64,000 bases of DNA from Tissierellales bacterium (GTDB taxonomy: Bacteria; Bacillota; Clostridia; Tissierellales; Tissierellaceae), in contig JACIXZ010000002.1 of assembly GCA_014360205.1 (NCBI GenBank), forward strand, positions 168,331-232,330, read 5' to 3'. The translations under genes and the position numbers were made by a program. The notes under the pieces are model-generated. The model did not search any database. It was not told the origin of the DNA and was given only the letters and a program-made list of their open reading frames with translations. Shown piece after piece: positions 1 to 7,541 of this stretch (within the stretch, counting starts at the first letter, position 1; each line of letters opens with the position of its first letter).

Positions 1-373
1 TGTCTTTCAAAGTAAATTTTATAATATCATATGAATCTAAAATTGAATCTAGATATTGTTTTTTAATGTAGTTATAATGTTCCATTCCGTATTCGGTAAT
101 GGTATATATTTTTACAGTTCGTTTGATAGGTTCTTCCCAATTTCCCACTATAAGCCCTTCTTGTTCTAACTGATTTAACAGTGGATATATTAGGCCTGGG
201 CTTGGAATCCATTTCCCTTTTAGCCTTCTTCCTATCTCCTCTTTTATGTAATTACCATAACATTTTTTAACAGATAGTATATGTAAAATATAAAGTTTTG
301 CAAAAGAAGTTGTACTAATTGTTGAAGGAAATTGTCTTTGCCTTAAATTGGAATTACTATGTTTTTCATTCAA
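1..373 (-). CDS. PadR family transcriptional regulator (partial, 3' end off the window)
   Basis: About 124 codons are visible and the frame is still open at base 1. The translation contains a PadR-type winged helix: a helix with FAKLYILHIL, then YGNYIKEEI, the conserved SPGLIYPLLNQLEQEGLI recognition-helix region, and a wing ending in KIYTITEYG. These regulators bind promoter DNA as dimers and often control a neighbouring transporter or stress gene; the target is not visible here. The start is probably TTG at 373-371, with AGGA nine bases upstream; an in-frame stop just before rules out a long extension. It begins about 20 bases after the PHP gene stop, so the two may be co-transcribed. Family sure, function not. 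Confidence 0.85.
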   Translation of the reverse strand, partial: MNEKHSNSNLRQRQFPSTISTTSFAKLYILHILSVKKCYGNYIKEEIGRRLKGKWIPSPGLIYPLLNQLEQEGLIVGNWEEPIKRTVKIYTITEYGMEHYNYIKKQYLDSILDSYDIIKFTLKD

Positions 374-392
374 TATAATCAATCCTAACCAT

Positions 393-1226
393 TTAAATTA
401 TTTTGTTTTCAAAACATTTAAGCTTAAATAATTCAATCTCATCTATGTCTGTATAAAATTTTCCTAAATTGTTTTTATCACCATGATAATCAGATCCACC
501 TGTTATAATCAAATTATTTTTCTTACAAACATCCACAAAATATCTTTCATCTTCTTTTGTATGCTTAGATGTAAAACATTCAATTCCTTTGATACCTAAT
601 TCAATTGTTTTTTTTACAATCGTTTTATCTTTTATCATACCAGGATGAGCTAATACTGGTATACCACTGGATTTTGTTATTAAATCTATGCTATCTGATA
701 GTGATAATTTATTTCTATTAATATAGGCAGGCCTATCTTCTCCCAAATATTTATCAAATGCTTCTTTAATATCTTTTACAAACCCATAAGAAACTAATTT
801 TCTTGCAATAAAAGCTCTACCTATAAAACCATTATTTATTATTTTAGCTTCATTTATTATACTATCAATTTCAAGATTAAGCCCCAAAGAACTAAGTTTT
901 TCTAATATTAATAGCCCTCTTGAAAATCTGTCCTCTTTAAGACGTCTCAATTCATTATTTAAGTTTATATTCTCACAATCTATAAAGTATCCAAGTATAT
1001 GTACTTCTTCACCATTGATATCCGAGCTAAGCTCAATTCCTGGAATTATAGAAATATTGTTAAATTTAATTTTATTACAACTTAAATAATTGATTGCATC
1101 TATTGTATCATGATCAGTTATAGCTATACCATAAATATTTTTTTCTAAAGCTTTATCTATTATCGTCTCAATTGAATCTAATCCATCTGAGAAGTTTGTA
1201 TGAATGTGCAAATCAAATAATCTCAT
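393..1226 (-). CDS. PHP-domain phosphoesterase (RNase AM/TrpH-like)
   Basis: A 277-residue single-domain PHP protein. The metal-binding motifs are all present: DLHIHT with H7 and H9, TDHDT with D38 and H39, PGIE with E65, LAHPG with H194, and GGSDYHG with D246 and H248. The closest known family is the TrpH/YciV group, which removes nucleotides from 3',5'-bisphosphates or short RNA 5' ends and can act as a 5'-3' exoribonuclease on rRNA; that assignment is by family only. AGGAG stands a few bases before the ATG. It lies downstream of rny behind a terminator, next to a PadR gene. A histidinol phosphatase role is unlikely because no his genes are near. Confidence 0.85.
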   Translation of the reverse strand: MRLFDLHIHTNFSDGLDSIETIIDKALEKNIYGIAITDHDTIDAINYLSCNKIKFNNISIIPGIELSSDINGEEVHILGYFIDCENINLNNELRRLKEDRFSRGLLILEKLSSLGLNLEIDSIINEAKIINNGFIGRAFIARKLVSYGFVKDIKEAFDKYLGEDRPAYINRNKLSLSDSIDLITKSSGIPVLAHPGMIKDKTIVKKTIELGIKGIECFTSKHTKEDERYFVDVCKKNNLIITGGSDYHGDKNNLGKFYTDIDEIELFKLKCFENKII

Positions 1227-1246
1227 AATTATTCTCCTAAAATTTA

Positions 1247-1281
1247 AAAAACAAACCTGCGAAATGGGCAGGTTTGTTTAA
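1247..1281 (-). terminator. Intrinsic terminator after rny
   Basis: On the minus strand an 11-bp stem AACAAACCTGC pairs with GCAGGTTTGTT around a short loop and is followed by a T-rich run. It starts about 10 bases after the rny stop and should end most rny transcripts; the PHP gene downstream would depend on read-through or a promoter not recognised here. Confidence 0.85.
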
Positions 1282-1290
1282 TTTTCAAGT

Positions 1291-2841
1291 TTATTTTGCG
1301 TATTCAATAGCTCGAGTCTCCCTAATAACATTCACTTTTATTTGCCCAGGATAATCAAGTTCTGATTCAATTCTTTTAACAATTTCTCTAGCTGTATGAA
1401 TTATTTCTGCCTCACTTATTTGTTCAGGTTTTACCATAATTCTTATTTCTCTTCCAGCTTGTATTGCAAAAGATCTTTCTACACCTTCAAATGAGTTTGC
1501 TATTTCCTCTAGTTTCTGCAATCGTTTTATATATGCTTCCAAAGTCTCGCGTCTTGCTCCAGGTCTTGCTGCTGAAATTGCATCAGCTGCTTGAACTAGA
1601 ACAGCCTCTACAGTCTCAGGTTCAACATCTCCATGATGAGCAGCAATTGCGTGAATCACTTCATTTGACTCTTTATATTTTTTAGCTAATTCTATGCCAA
1701 TATCTATATGAGGTCCTTCATATTCTCGGTCTACACCTTTGCCGATATCATGAAGTAATCCCCCTCTTCTAGCTATTCTTACATCAGCACCCAACTCGGC
1801 AGCCATTACTCCAGCTAATTGAGCAACTTCTACTGAATGTCTTAAAACATTTTGCCCGTAACTTGTTCTGTACTTTAACCTACCCAAAAGCTTTATCAAT
1901 TCTGGATGTAGTCCATGCACACCTGCTTCAAAAGCAGCTTGCTCACCTGCTTCTTTCATAGAATTTTCGACTTCTTTTTGAGCTTTTTCAACCATTTCTT
2001 CTATCCTTGCAGGATGGATTCGTCCATCTACAATTAGTTTTTCTAAAGCTATACGTGCCACTTCTCTTCTAATAGGATCAAATCCTGACAATACAACTGC
2101 TTCAGGGGTATCATCAATAATCAAGTCAATACCGGTTAAAGTTTCTAAAGCTCTAATATTTCTACCTTCTCTACCTATTATTCGCCCCTTCATTTCGTCA
2201 TTAGGAAGATTTACAACTGTAACAGTTGTTTCTGCTACATGATCTGCAGCAACTCTCTGTATAGTTCTAGAAATAATCTCTCTAGCAGTACGATCAGCTT
2301 CTTCTTTTGCTTTAGCTTCCATTTCTTTTATCATCATGGCTGACTCGTGTAAAATTTCCTTTTTAGTTTCGTCTAATAATATTTCTTTTGCTTGATCCAC
2401 CGACAGTCCAGATATCCTCTCAAGTTCTAAAGTTCTTTGATGATAAAGTTCTTCAATCTCTTGTTCTCTATCTTCTAAGGACTTACTTTTTTTCAATAGA
2501 TTTTCTTCTTTCTTTTCCAATTGTTCACTTTTTCTGTCAAGAGATTCTTCTTTGTTCAATAATCTCTTTTCTAATTTTTGAATCTCATTTCTTCGTTCTC
2601 TAATTTCTCTGTCTAAATCATTTCTTGATCTGTGAATTTCTTCTTTGGCTTCCAATAGAAGCTCTTTTTTTCGAGCTTCGCCCTCTTTAATTGCATCTTC
2701 AGTTATTTTCTTAGCCAATTCTTCAGCGTTATTGATCTTTCCTTCACTAATATATCTTCTTATTAGATATCCAACAATAACACCTATGATTAAGCCTAAG
2801 ATTGCAAAAATTAAATTAGCAATAGTTAACACCTCCGTCAT
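1291..2841 (-). CDS. rny: Ribonuclease Y
   Basis: Membrane-anchored endoribonuclease that starts bulk mRNA decay in Firmicutes. The 516 residues match the usual length. Order: one N-terminal membrane helix (about 8-27), a long charged coiled coil (about 35-200), a KH RNA-binding domain with GREG at 223-226, and an HD hydrolase domain with H335 and the HD pair at 364-365. The start is uncertain: a strong Shine-Dalgarno GGAGGTG lies inside codons 3-4 of this frame, so translation may begin later, for example at the ATT of codon 7 (2823). It is preceded by a 169-bp gap carrying a perfect inverted repeat and followed by a terminator. Confidence 0.97.
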   Translation of the reverse strand: MTEVLTIANLIFAILGLIIGVIVGYLIRRYISEGKINNAEELAKKITEDAIKEGEARKKELLLEAKEEIHRSRNDLDREIRERRNEIQKLEKRLLNKEESLDRKSEQLEKKEENLLKKSKSLEDREQEIEELYHQRTLELERISGLSVDQAKEILLDETKKEILHESAMMIKEMEAKAKEEADRTAREIISRTIQRVAADHVAETTVTVVNLPNDEMKGRIIGREGRNIRALETLTGIDLIIDDTPEAVVLSGFDPIRREVARIALEKLIVDGRIHPARIEEMVEKAQKEVENSMKEAGEQAAFEAGVHGLHPELIKLLGRLKYRTSYGQNVLRHSVEVAQLAGVMAAELGADVRIARRGGLLHDIGKGVDREYEGPHIDIGIELAKKYKESNEVIHAIAAHHGDVEPETVEAVLVQAADAISAARPGARRETLEAYIKRLQKLEEIANSFEGVERSFAIQAGREIRIMVKPEQISEAEIIHTAREIVKRIESELDYPGQIKVNVIRETRAIEYAK

Positions 2842-2906
2842 ATTTAGTTTTCAAGTTCCATATAATAATACATGCAATCATTAATGCAAAACGACATTAA
2901 AAATGA

Positions 2907-2932
2907 TGTACAATCAAAATTCAGATTGTACA
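2907..2932. repeat. Perfect 9-bp inverted repeat upstream of rny
   Basis: TGTACAATC and GATTGTACA are separated by 8 bp in the gap between the Rad50 C-terminal half and rny. It lies downstream of a TATAAT on the minus strand (about 2945-2952), so it could be an operator near the transcription start or a 5' leader hairpin. No clear T-tract follows, so a terminator is less likely. The rest of the 169-bp gap shows no gene. Confidence 0.6.
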
Positions 2933-3010
2933 AAGTGAATTTATTATATCTTATATTACATATGGCTAACACAATTTAATTTTATAACTTTTATATCAAA
3001 CTGTCAACAG

Positions 3011-3667
3011 TTAAGCATCAGTAATAGGTTTAACTATACTCATAGATCCATTCAAGTCAACCCTATAAGATACCTCAGATAAAGCTGCAAGATGCTGGTT
3101 ATGAGTCACCATTATTATCTGCCTTTGAAACATTTCAGATGTTTCTTTCATAAATTCCCCTAAGTTATATATATAATCTTCACTAACATGTTTAGCTGGT
3201 TCATCTAAAACTAATGGCCCTTCAATTGATGGTTTATGAATCTGTAAAAAAGCAATTCTAAGGGCTAAAGAAACAATATCTACTACTCCTCCACCACGAG
3301 AGAGCTCAGGTTTTGTTTTAAGGGTAAAATCATCAGTTTCATTGATAACGTAGAATTCAGCGCTTGGTTTATTTCTTAATTCCTCGATTTCAATTTCAAA
3401 TTTTACATCTGATTCAAAAATATATTGAAGACATTTTGTGACAATAAGTTCTATTTGTTTTTTTGCTTGCAGTCGAGCATATTCAGAGGTTTTATTAAAT
3501 AAGATTAGCACTTCTTCTAAAACTTTCAGATCTAATTCACATTTTTCTAATTCCTTAGAAGTTTTTTCCTTCATGTTCAATAAATTTTCTTTTTTCCCTA
3601 ATTCCCTATTTATAAATTCACCAAGCAGAGACATTTCATTTTTCAACCTATCAAATTCATTACTCAT
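3011..3667 (-). CDS. Rad50/SbcC-like ATPase, C-terminal half
   Basis: 218 residues that correspond only to the C-terminal lobe of a Rad50/SMC-type ABC ATPase. A coiled-coil stretch (about 20-75) precedes the ABC signature LSRGGG (122-127), a Walker B with PLVLDEP (D155, E156) and the H-loop MVTHNQ with H189. There is no Walker A, so it must pair with another subunit; the obvious partner is the gene at 3930-5375. GAAGG seven bases before the ATG supports the start, 13 bases after the preceding small gene and in a different frame. Predicted to complete a nuclease-associated ATPase for DNA end processing. Family sure; biological role inferred. Confidence 0.88.
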   Translation of the reverse strand: MSNEFDRLKNEMSLLGEFINRELGKKENLLNMKEKTSKELEKCELDLKVLEEVLILFNKTSEYARLQAKKQIELIVTKCLQYIFESDVKFEIEIEELRNKPSAEFYVINETDDFTLKTKPELSRGGGVVDIVSLALRIAFLQIHKPSIEGPLVLDEPAKHVSEDYIYNLGEFMKETSEMFQRQIIMVTHNQHLAALSEVSYRVDLNGSMSIVKPITDA

Positions 3668-3680
3668 AATTATACCTTCT

Positions 3681-3926
3681 TTATCTATTTAATAAATCTC
3701 TTGGAAGTAATTCATTAGCCTCTTTAAACATGTTTTCAATTTCTTCTTTTAATCTATTTATTTCTTCATCTAAATTTTCAGGTTTTATACCAAGTTGTTC
3801 CAGTTCTTTTATTATTTCTTCCTCCTGATGCTTTAACTGTTCTAATTGGGCTTCAGCTTTGTATTTAAGATTAGTAGCCTTGTTTAAATCTTCTTTTAAC
3901 TTGCTAAGTTCTTTTTCATAATCCAT
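3681..3926 (-). CDS. Small coiled-coil protein between the two Rad50 halves
   Basis: 81 residues, almost entirely charged heptad-like sequence (for example KAEAQLEQLKHQEEEI, then a break at LGIKPENL, then EEINRLKEEIENMF), ending in LLPRDLLNR. No enzyme motif, signal peptide or membrane helix. AGGAGG, encoded by the last codons of the upstream gene, lies seven bases before its ATG, and only one codon separates that stop from this start, so the two are translationally coupled. I do not recognise the family. Position suggests a structural piece bridging the split Rad50-like halves, perhaps replacing part of a coil arm; that is inference. Confidence 0.75.
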   Translation of the reverse strand: MDYEKELSKLKEDLNKATNLKYKAEAQLEQLKHQEEEIIKELEQLGIKPENLDEEINRLKEEIENMFKEANELLPRDLLNR

Positions 3927-3929
3927 AAT

Positions 3930-5375
3930 TTAGCCTCCTAAATGATATTTAATTATATGATCTATTTTATTATTGTCAATGTCACTAGCACAAAAAGGAC
4001 ATTTTTCATATGAACTTAATATTTTTCTATATCTATCTAAAATATTTTGACGTTCATTATTTAACTTCTCTAATGTATTTTTTATATTTGTTATATCGTA
4101 ATCTATTTTTTTCAATTTATTATTATCTATATTTAAGATTCTAAGACGTTCAAGTTTTATTGTTAATGCTTCTAAATTAACTTTGTCAGTAAATGTATTT
4201 ATTTTGTTGTTAATATTAATTAAATAGTCAGTTTTAAATTTAATTTCAGATAAACTATTTCTATATTTAATTAGAGAATAGTATTTCTCACATTTTAATT
4301 TTAAAAAATTGTAATCATCTTCGATTTTATTTAAATTTCTCAAGTTCAATATGATTGATTCATAAAATTTAATTTCTCTAATATTCTTCTTATACTTTTC
4401 GTTTAATAAGATTAAATGCTTGTATTTATTAAGCTTATTATCTAAATTATTGTACATGATATTTATTTTCTCTAAGTCAGCTAATGAATATAGTATATTT
4501 TCTATAATAGTAATATCTTTATTTATTTTTTGTATCTTGATATTTAATCTATCCAAATAACTATAATGAACTATATTATTCTCTAATATTTTGGAAATAA
4601 ATCCCATTTTATCTACACTTTTTAATTTAGACAATAAATCATTAATTTCTTCTTGTCTTGATATAATATTATTTAGATTAATCTTCAGCATAGTATATTT
4701 TTCTAATTTTTGATTTTTATCTTCAAGGGTTATCATTAATTCTTTAAGCAAACTATAAACTTTCATTAAATCATCTATATATTTATATTTATTTATCTCC
4801 TCTGATAAATTGCTTAGGGTTTCTTCTAAATTTTTTTTCTTTAAGCTAGTATTTTTTATATCTTTTGCAGTTTCTCTTATGGCATCATCTAATATATTAA
4901 CACCTACTAATCTGCCAATAGCATTTGCTCTTGTTGATGTTTTTTCTGACAATAAAAAAGGTCCATCTAATTGTTCACCAACATTTATTGAAGTGGATTC
5001 ATCAGAATCTAACTGAATTTTTCGAATTCCAATAGCATTGACTATTTCTTCAGGTACACTAGTGCCTATACCCTCTAATATTAACTCTTCACCATTAGGA
5101 TATATAAGTGTATAACCATTTTTACTTTTTGTCCTATATCTTTTCAAAATATATCCATCATTTGTATGAATTGTAACACTACACTGATTTTCATTTTCCC
5201 TAATAAAATAATCACCCGATGGTTCATTATATAGAACCCATTTCAATGCTCTAATTATAGCTGATTTTCCAGAATCCGATGGTCCTACAATTACATTTAG
5301 ACCTTCATTAAAATATAACTCAGTATATTTATGAGATTGAAAATTTTCTAAAGTTAACTTTTTTATATATTTCAT
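3930..5375 (-). CDS. Rad50/SbcC-like ATPase, N-terminal half with terminal zinc motif
   Basis: 481 residues. The N-terminal lobe has Walker A GPSDSGKS (31-38) after the typical LTLENFQSH start, and continues to about residue 160 with a Q-loop-like region. A long coiled coil follows (about 165-455). The protein ends with CPFC (459-462) plus H473 and H478, a zinc-hook or C2H2-like site, immediately before the stop. The signature motif, Walker B and H-loop are missing and are encoded separately at 3011-3667. It starts two bases after the SbcD-like stop. Predicted role with that nuclease: ATP-controlled processing or tethering of DNA ends. Confidence 0.9.
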   Translation of the reverse strand: MKYIKKLTLENFQSHKYTELYFNEGLNVIVGPSDSGKSAIIRALKWVLYNEPSGDYFIRENENQCSVTIHTNDGYILKRYRTKSKNGYTLIYPNGEELILEGIGTSVPEEIVNAIGIRKIQLDSDESTSINVGEQLDGPFLLSEKTSTRANAIGRLVGVNILDDAIRETAKDIKNTSLKKKNLEETLSNLSEEINKYKYIDDLMKVYSLLKELMITLEDKNQKLEKYTMLKINLNNIISRQEEINDLLSKLKSVDKMGFISKILENNIVHYSYLDRLNIKIQKINKDITIIENILYSLADLEKINIMYNNLDNKLNKYKHLILLNEKYKKNIREIKFYESIILNLRNLNKIEDDYNFLKLKCEKYYSLIKYRNSLSEIKFKTDYLININNKINTFTDKVNLEALTIKLERLRILNIDNNKLKKIDYDITNIKNTLEKLNNERQNILDRYRKILSSYEKCPFCASDIDNNKIDHIIKYHLGG

Positions 5376-5377
5376 TT

Positions 5378-6349
5378 TTACCTCATATCCTTCATTTGAG
5401 CCATAGCAATTCTTTTTAATGCCTCTTCTTTTATCGAATCATCTACATTCTCTGACATAGCTACTTCAACTAAAATATCATTTATATCAACTTTATCAAA
5501 ATTTAATGTAGCATCAATTGTTTGTTTAAATTCTATTAATCTTTCGTTTCTAAAAGTATTTTTTTCTAGTTCTGATCGATCTAACACTTCTAATCCAGAT
5601 TTGGCTGCTTTTAACGATATAAGTTCTATCGATATAGTTTCTTCAAGTGTTATAATAGCTACTTTTGGTATTCGATCAATTTCTTTAAGACTATTAGTTA
5701 TTCTCACTAAGCTACCTGGATTTACAAAATATTTATCATTTTTAAATATTATCCCATATCCAGCATGATAATGACCACTTAGAGTTATATCTGCTTTAGT
5801 AGTTATAATATCATCTATTAAAGTATATGGCACTCCTGTTACAAATGGTTTATCCAAAAGCATTCCATGCACTATATTTATAGAGTATTTACAATCTGAA
5901 TCTAAAGAATTAAGTATATAATTTGAACTGTCAGAATCTATGTCATAAGTATAGGGCCTACCTGTTAATTGAACTTTGAGTCCATCTTTTTCCAATACTA
6001 TTTTATCATTATTCCTAATAATATTCAAAAAATTTAGATTTCCTAATAATCCCAACATTGTTCGATCTAGTGTGGCAGGATTTAGCCCGAAAATATCGTG
6101 GTTACCACTTATTATATAGATAGGTTTTTCTATCTTCTTAATAATATTTGCATATCGTGTTACGGTCGATATAGATGTATCAGGTCTATCAAATAAATCT
6201 CCACCGTGAATAACATAGTCAATATTGTATTGATTAATCATTTGTGTTATTTCAATAAGTTTATCTTCTAATGTTTTTGCAAAATCATCTTTTCTGTTTT
6301 TAGGATTCGTGCTTCTTAAGTGGGTATCTGTAAAGAATAATAATTTCAT
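5378..6349 (-). CDS. SbcD/Mre11-like metallophosphoesterase
   Basis: 323 residues of the calcineurin-like DNA exonuclease family. Metal ligands are complete: DTH (D8, H10), GGD (D51), GNHD (N83, H84), VHG (H161) and GHYH (H193, H195). It is predicted to be the nuclease subunit of an Mre11-Rad50-type complex together with the split ATPase genes immediately downstream. The start is set at the ATG at 6349 with GGAGGT upstream; a longer frame from TTG at 6376 lacks a properly spaced ribosome site. The ATG overlaps the stop of a tiny upstream frame. Only about 60 bases separate it from recA, so co-transcription with the SOS regulon is likely. Confidence 0.9.
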   Translation of the reverse strand: MKLLFFTDTHLRSTNPKNRKDDFAKTLEDKLIEITQMINQYNIDYVIHGGDLFDRPDTSISTVTRYANIIKKIEKPIYIISGNHDIFGLNPATLDRTMLGLLGNLNFLNIIRNNDKIVLEKDGLKVQLTGRPYTYDIDSDSSNYILNSLDSDCKYSINIVHGMLLDKPFVTGVPYTLIDDIITTKADITLSGHYHAGYGIIFKNDKYFVNPGSLVRITNSLKEIDRIPKVAIITLEETISIELISLKAAKSGLEVLDRSELEKNTFRNERLIEFKQTIDATLNFDKVDINDILVEVAMSENVDDSIKEEALKRIAMAQMKDMR

Positions 6350-6369
6350 TATAAATTCATAACCTCCAT
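6349..6369 (-). other. Six-codon upstream reading frame overlapping the nuclease start
   Basis: An ATG nine bases after AGGAGG opens a frame MEVMNL whose TAA shares bases with the ATG of the SbcD-like gene (TAATG). Its AGGAGG is base-paired in the hairpin 6377-6400, and the Shine-Dalgarno of the nuclease lies inside it. It could give coupled or structure-gated translation; translation itself is not shown. Confidence 0.35.
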
Positions 6370-6376
6370 ATTTCAA

Positions 6377-6400
6377 AGCCTCCTAATTAAGTAGGAGGCT
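6377..6400 (-). other. Hairpin between recA and the nuclease gene
   Basis: AGCCTCCTA pairs with TAGGAGGCT around a short loop just after recA. The following bases (TTGAAAT on the minus strand) are only weakly T-rich, so this is a leaky terminator at best; it could also hide an AGGAGG ribosome site or protect the recA mRNA end. Confidence 0.5.
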
Positions 6401-6410
6401 AATGATTGAA

Positions 6411-7454
6411 TTATTCTGTTTTTGTCAATCGGTTTTCGTCAATCGACTCATTTTGGTCTATGCCTAGACCGTATTTCTTTCGTACCATGTTTTCAACTTC
6501 TTTAAAAATTTCTGGATTTTGTCTGAAAAATTCCTTAGCATTTTCTCTACCTTGACCCAATTTAATGTCATTATAGCTAAACCATGATCCAGCTTTATTA
6601 ATAATACCAGCATTTACACCTGCATCAACAATACTGCCTTCTTTTGATATACCTTCACCATACATTATATCAAATTCTGCTTGCTTAAAAGGAGGTGCAA
6701 CTTTATTTTTTACTACTTTTACTCTTGTTCTACTACCAATTATATCTTCTCCTTGTTTTATAGAATCAATTTTTCTTACATCTAATCTGATAGATGCATA
6801 GAATTTTAGAGCTCTTCCTCCTGTAGTAGTCTCAGGGTTACCAAACATAACACCTACTTTTTCTCTCAATTGATTTATAAATATACAAGTAGCATTTGAT
6901 TTATTTATAGCACCGGCTAATTTTCGCAAAGCTTGAGACATCAATCTTGCTTGTAGACCAATATGGCTGTCACCCATTTCTCCTTCAATCTCTGCTTTAG
7001 GAACTAAAGCTGCTACTGAATCAATTACCACTACATCTATTGCACCACTTCTTACTAAAGCTTCAGTAATTTCTAGTGCTTGTTCACCTGTATCTGGTTG
7101 AGATATTATTAAGTTTTCTATATCAACCCCTAATTTTTTAGCATAACCAGGATCTAATGCATGTTCAGCATCTATAAAAGCAGCAATTCCACCTTTCTTT
7201 TGAGCTTCTGCAATAACATGAAGCGCAATAGTTGTTTTACCTGATGATTCAGGTCCATAAATTTCAATTATTCTACCTCTAGGCAAGCCACCAATTCCCA
7301 ATGCAATATCCAAATCTAAAGACCCTGTAGATATATAATCCAAATCTAATTTGGTTGCTTCACCTAACTTCATTATTGATCCTTTACCAAATTGCTTTTC
7401 TATTTGACTTATTGTTAAGTCTAAGGCTTTTTTCTTATCATCCATTTCTACCAT
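6411..7454 (-). CDS. recA: RecA recombinase
   Basis: 347-residue ATP-dependent strand-exchange protein that also triggers LexA self-cleavage. Walker A GPESSGKT at 67-74, Walker [10 protein letters not shown] around 150, the L2 DNA-binding loop NQLREKVGV with [10 protein letters not shown], and the acidic-to-polar C-terminal tail are all normal. The start may be this ATG or the one three codons later (MDDKKKAL), which is the more usual N-terminus. A GAGGGG stretch lies about 24 bases upstream with a small hairpin between it and the ATG. Expression is under a promoter with a LexA box. Downstream come the SbcD-like and split Rad50 genes instead of recX. Confidence 0.99.
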   Translation of the reverse strand: MVEMDDKKKALDLTISQIEKQFGKGSIMKLGEATKLDLDYISTGSLDLDIALGIGGLPRGRIIEIYGPESSGKTTIALHVIAEAQKKGGIAAFIDAEHALDPGYAKKLGVDIENLIISQPDTGEQALEITEALVRSGAIDVVVIDSVAALVPKAEIEGEMGDSHIGLQARLMSQALRKLAGAINKSNATCIFINQLREKVGVMFGNPETTTGGRALKFYASIRLDVRKIDSIKQGEDIIGSRTRVKVVKNKVAPPFKQAEFDIMYGEGISKEGSIVDAGVNAGIINKAGSWFSYNDIKLGQGRENAKEFFRQNPEIFKEVENMVRKKYGLGIDQNESIDENRLTKTE

Positions 7455-7492
7455 TGTATCCCAGATAAACTGGAGTCACCCCTCTCATATAA

Positions 7493-7506
7493 CGAACATT
7501 AGTTCT
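7493..7506. promoter_or_regulatory. LexA (DinR-type) operator of recA
   Basis: CGAACATTAGTTCT fits the Gram-positive SOS box consensus (CGAAC-N4-GTTCG) at all but one flanking base. It covers the expected transcription start of the recA promoter, so LexA binding should block initiation until DNA damage. Confidence 0.85.
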
Positions 7507-7512
7507 ATAAAT

Positions 7513-7541
7513 AGAATACACTAAAAATTATTTAAAGTCAA
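7513..7541 (-). promoter_or_regulatory. recA promoter
   Basis: TTGACT, a 17-bp spacer and TATTCT on the minus strand. The -35 overlaps the 3' end of cinA, so recA has its own promoter as well as any read-through from cinA. Confidence 0.75.

Noticed and set aside
3011..5375. The Rad50-like locus as one gene broken by a frameshift and a nonsense mutation
   Set aside because: Both downstream frames have well-spaced Shine-Dalgarno sequences, the first ends cleanly after a zinc motif, and the coil lengths do not add up to a normal Rad50. A sequencing error cannot be fully excluded without relatives.
6349..6376. Longer start (TTG at 6376) for the SbcD-like nuclease
   Set aside because: AGGAGG ends only two bases before that TTG, while the ATG at 6349 has GGAGGT at a workable distance and gives the usual MKLLFFTDTH start.
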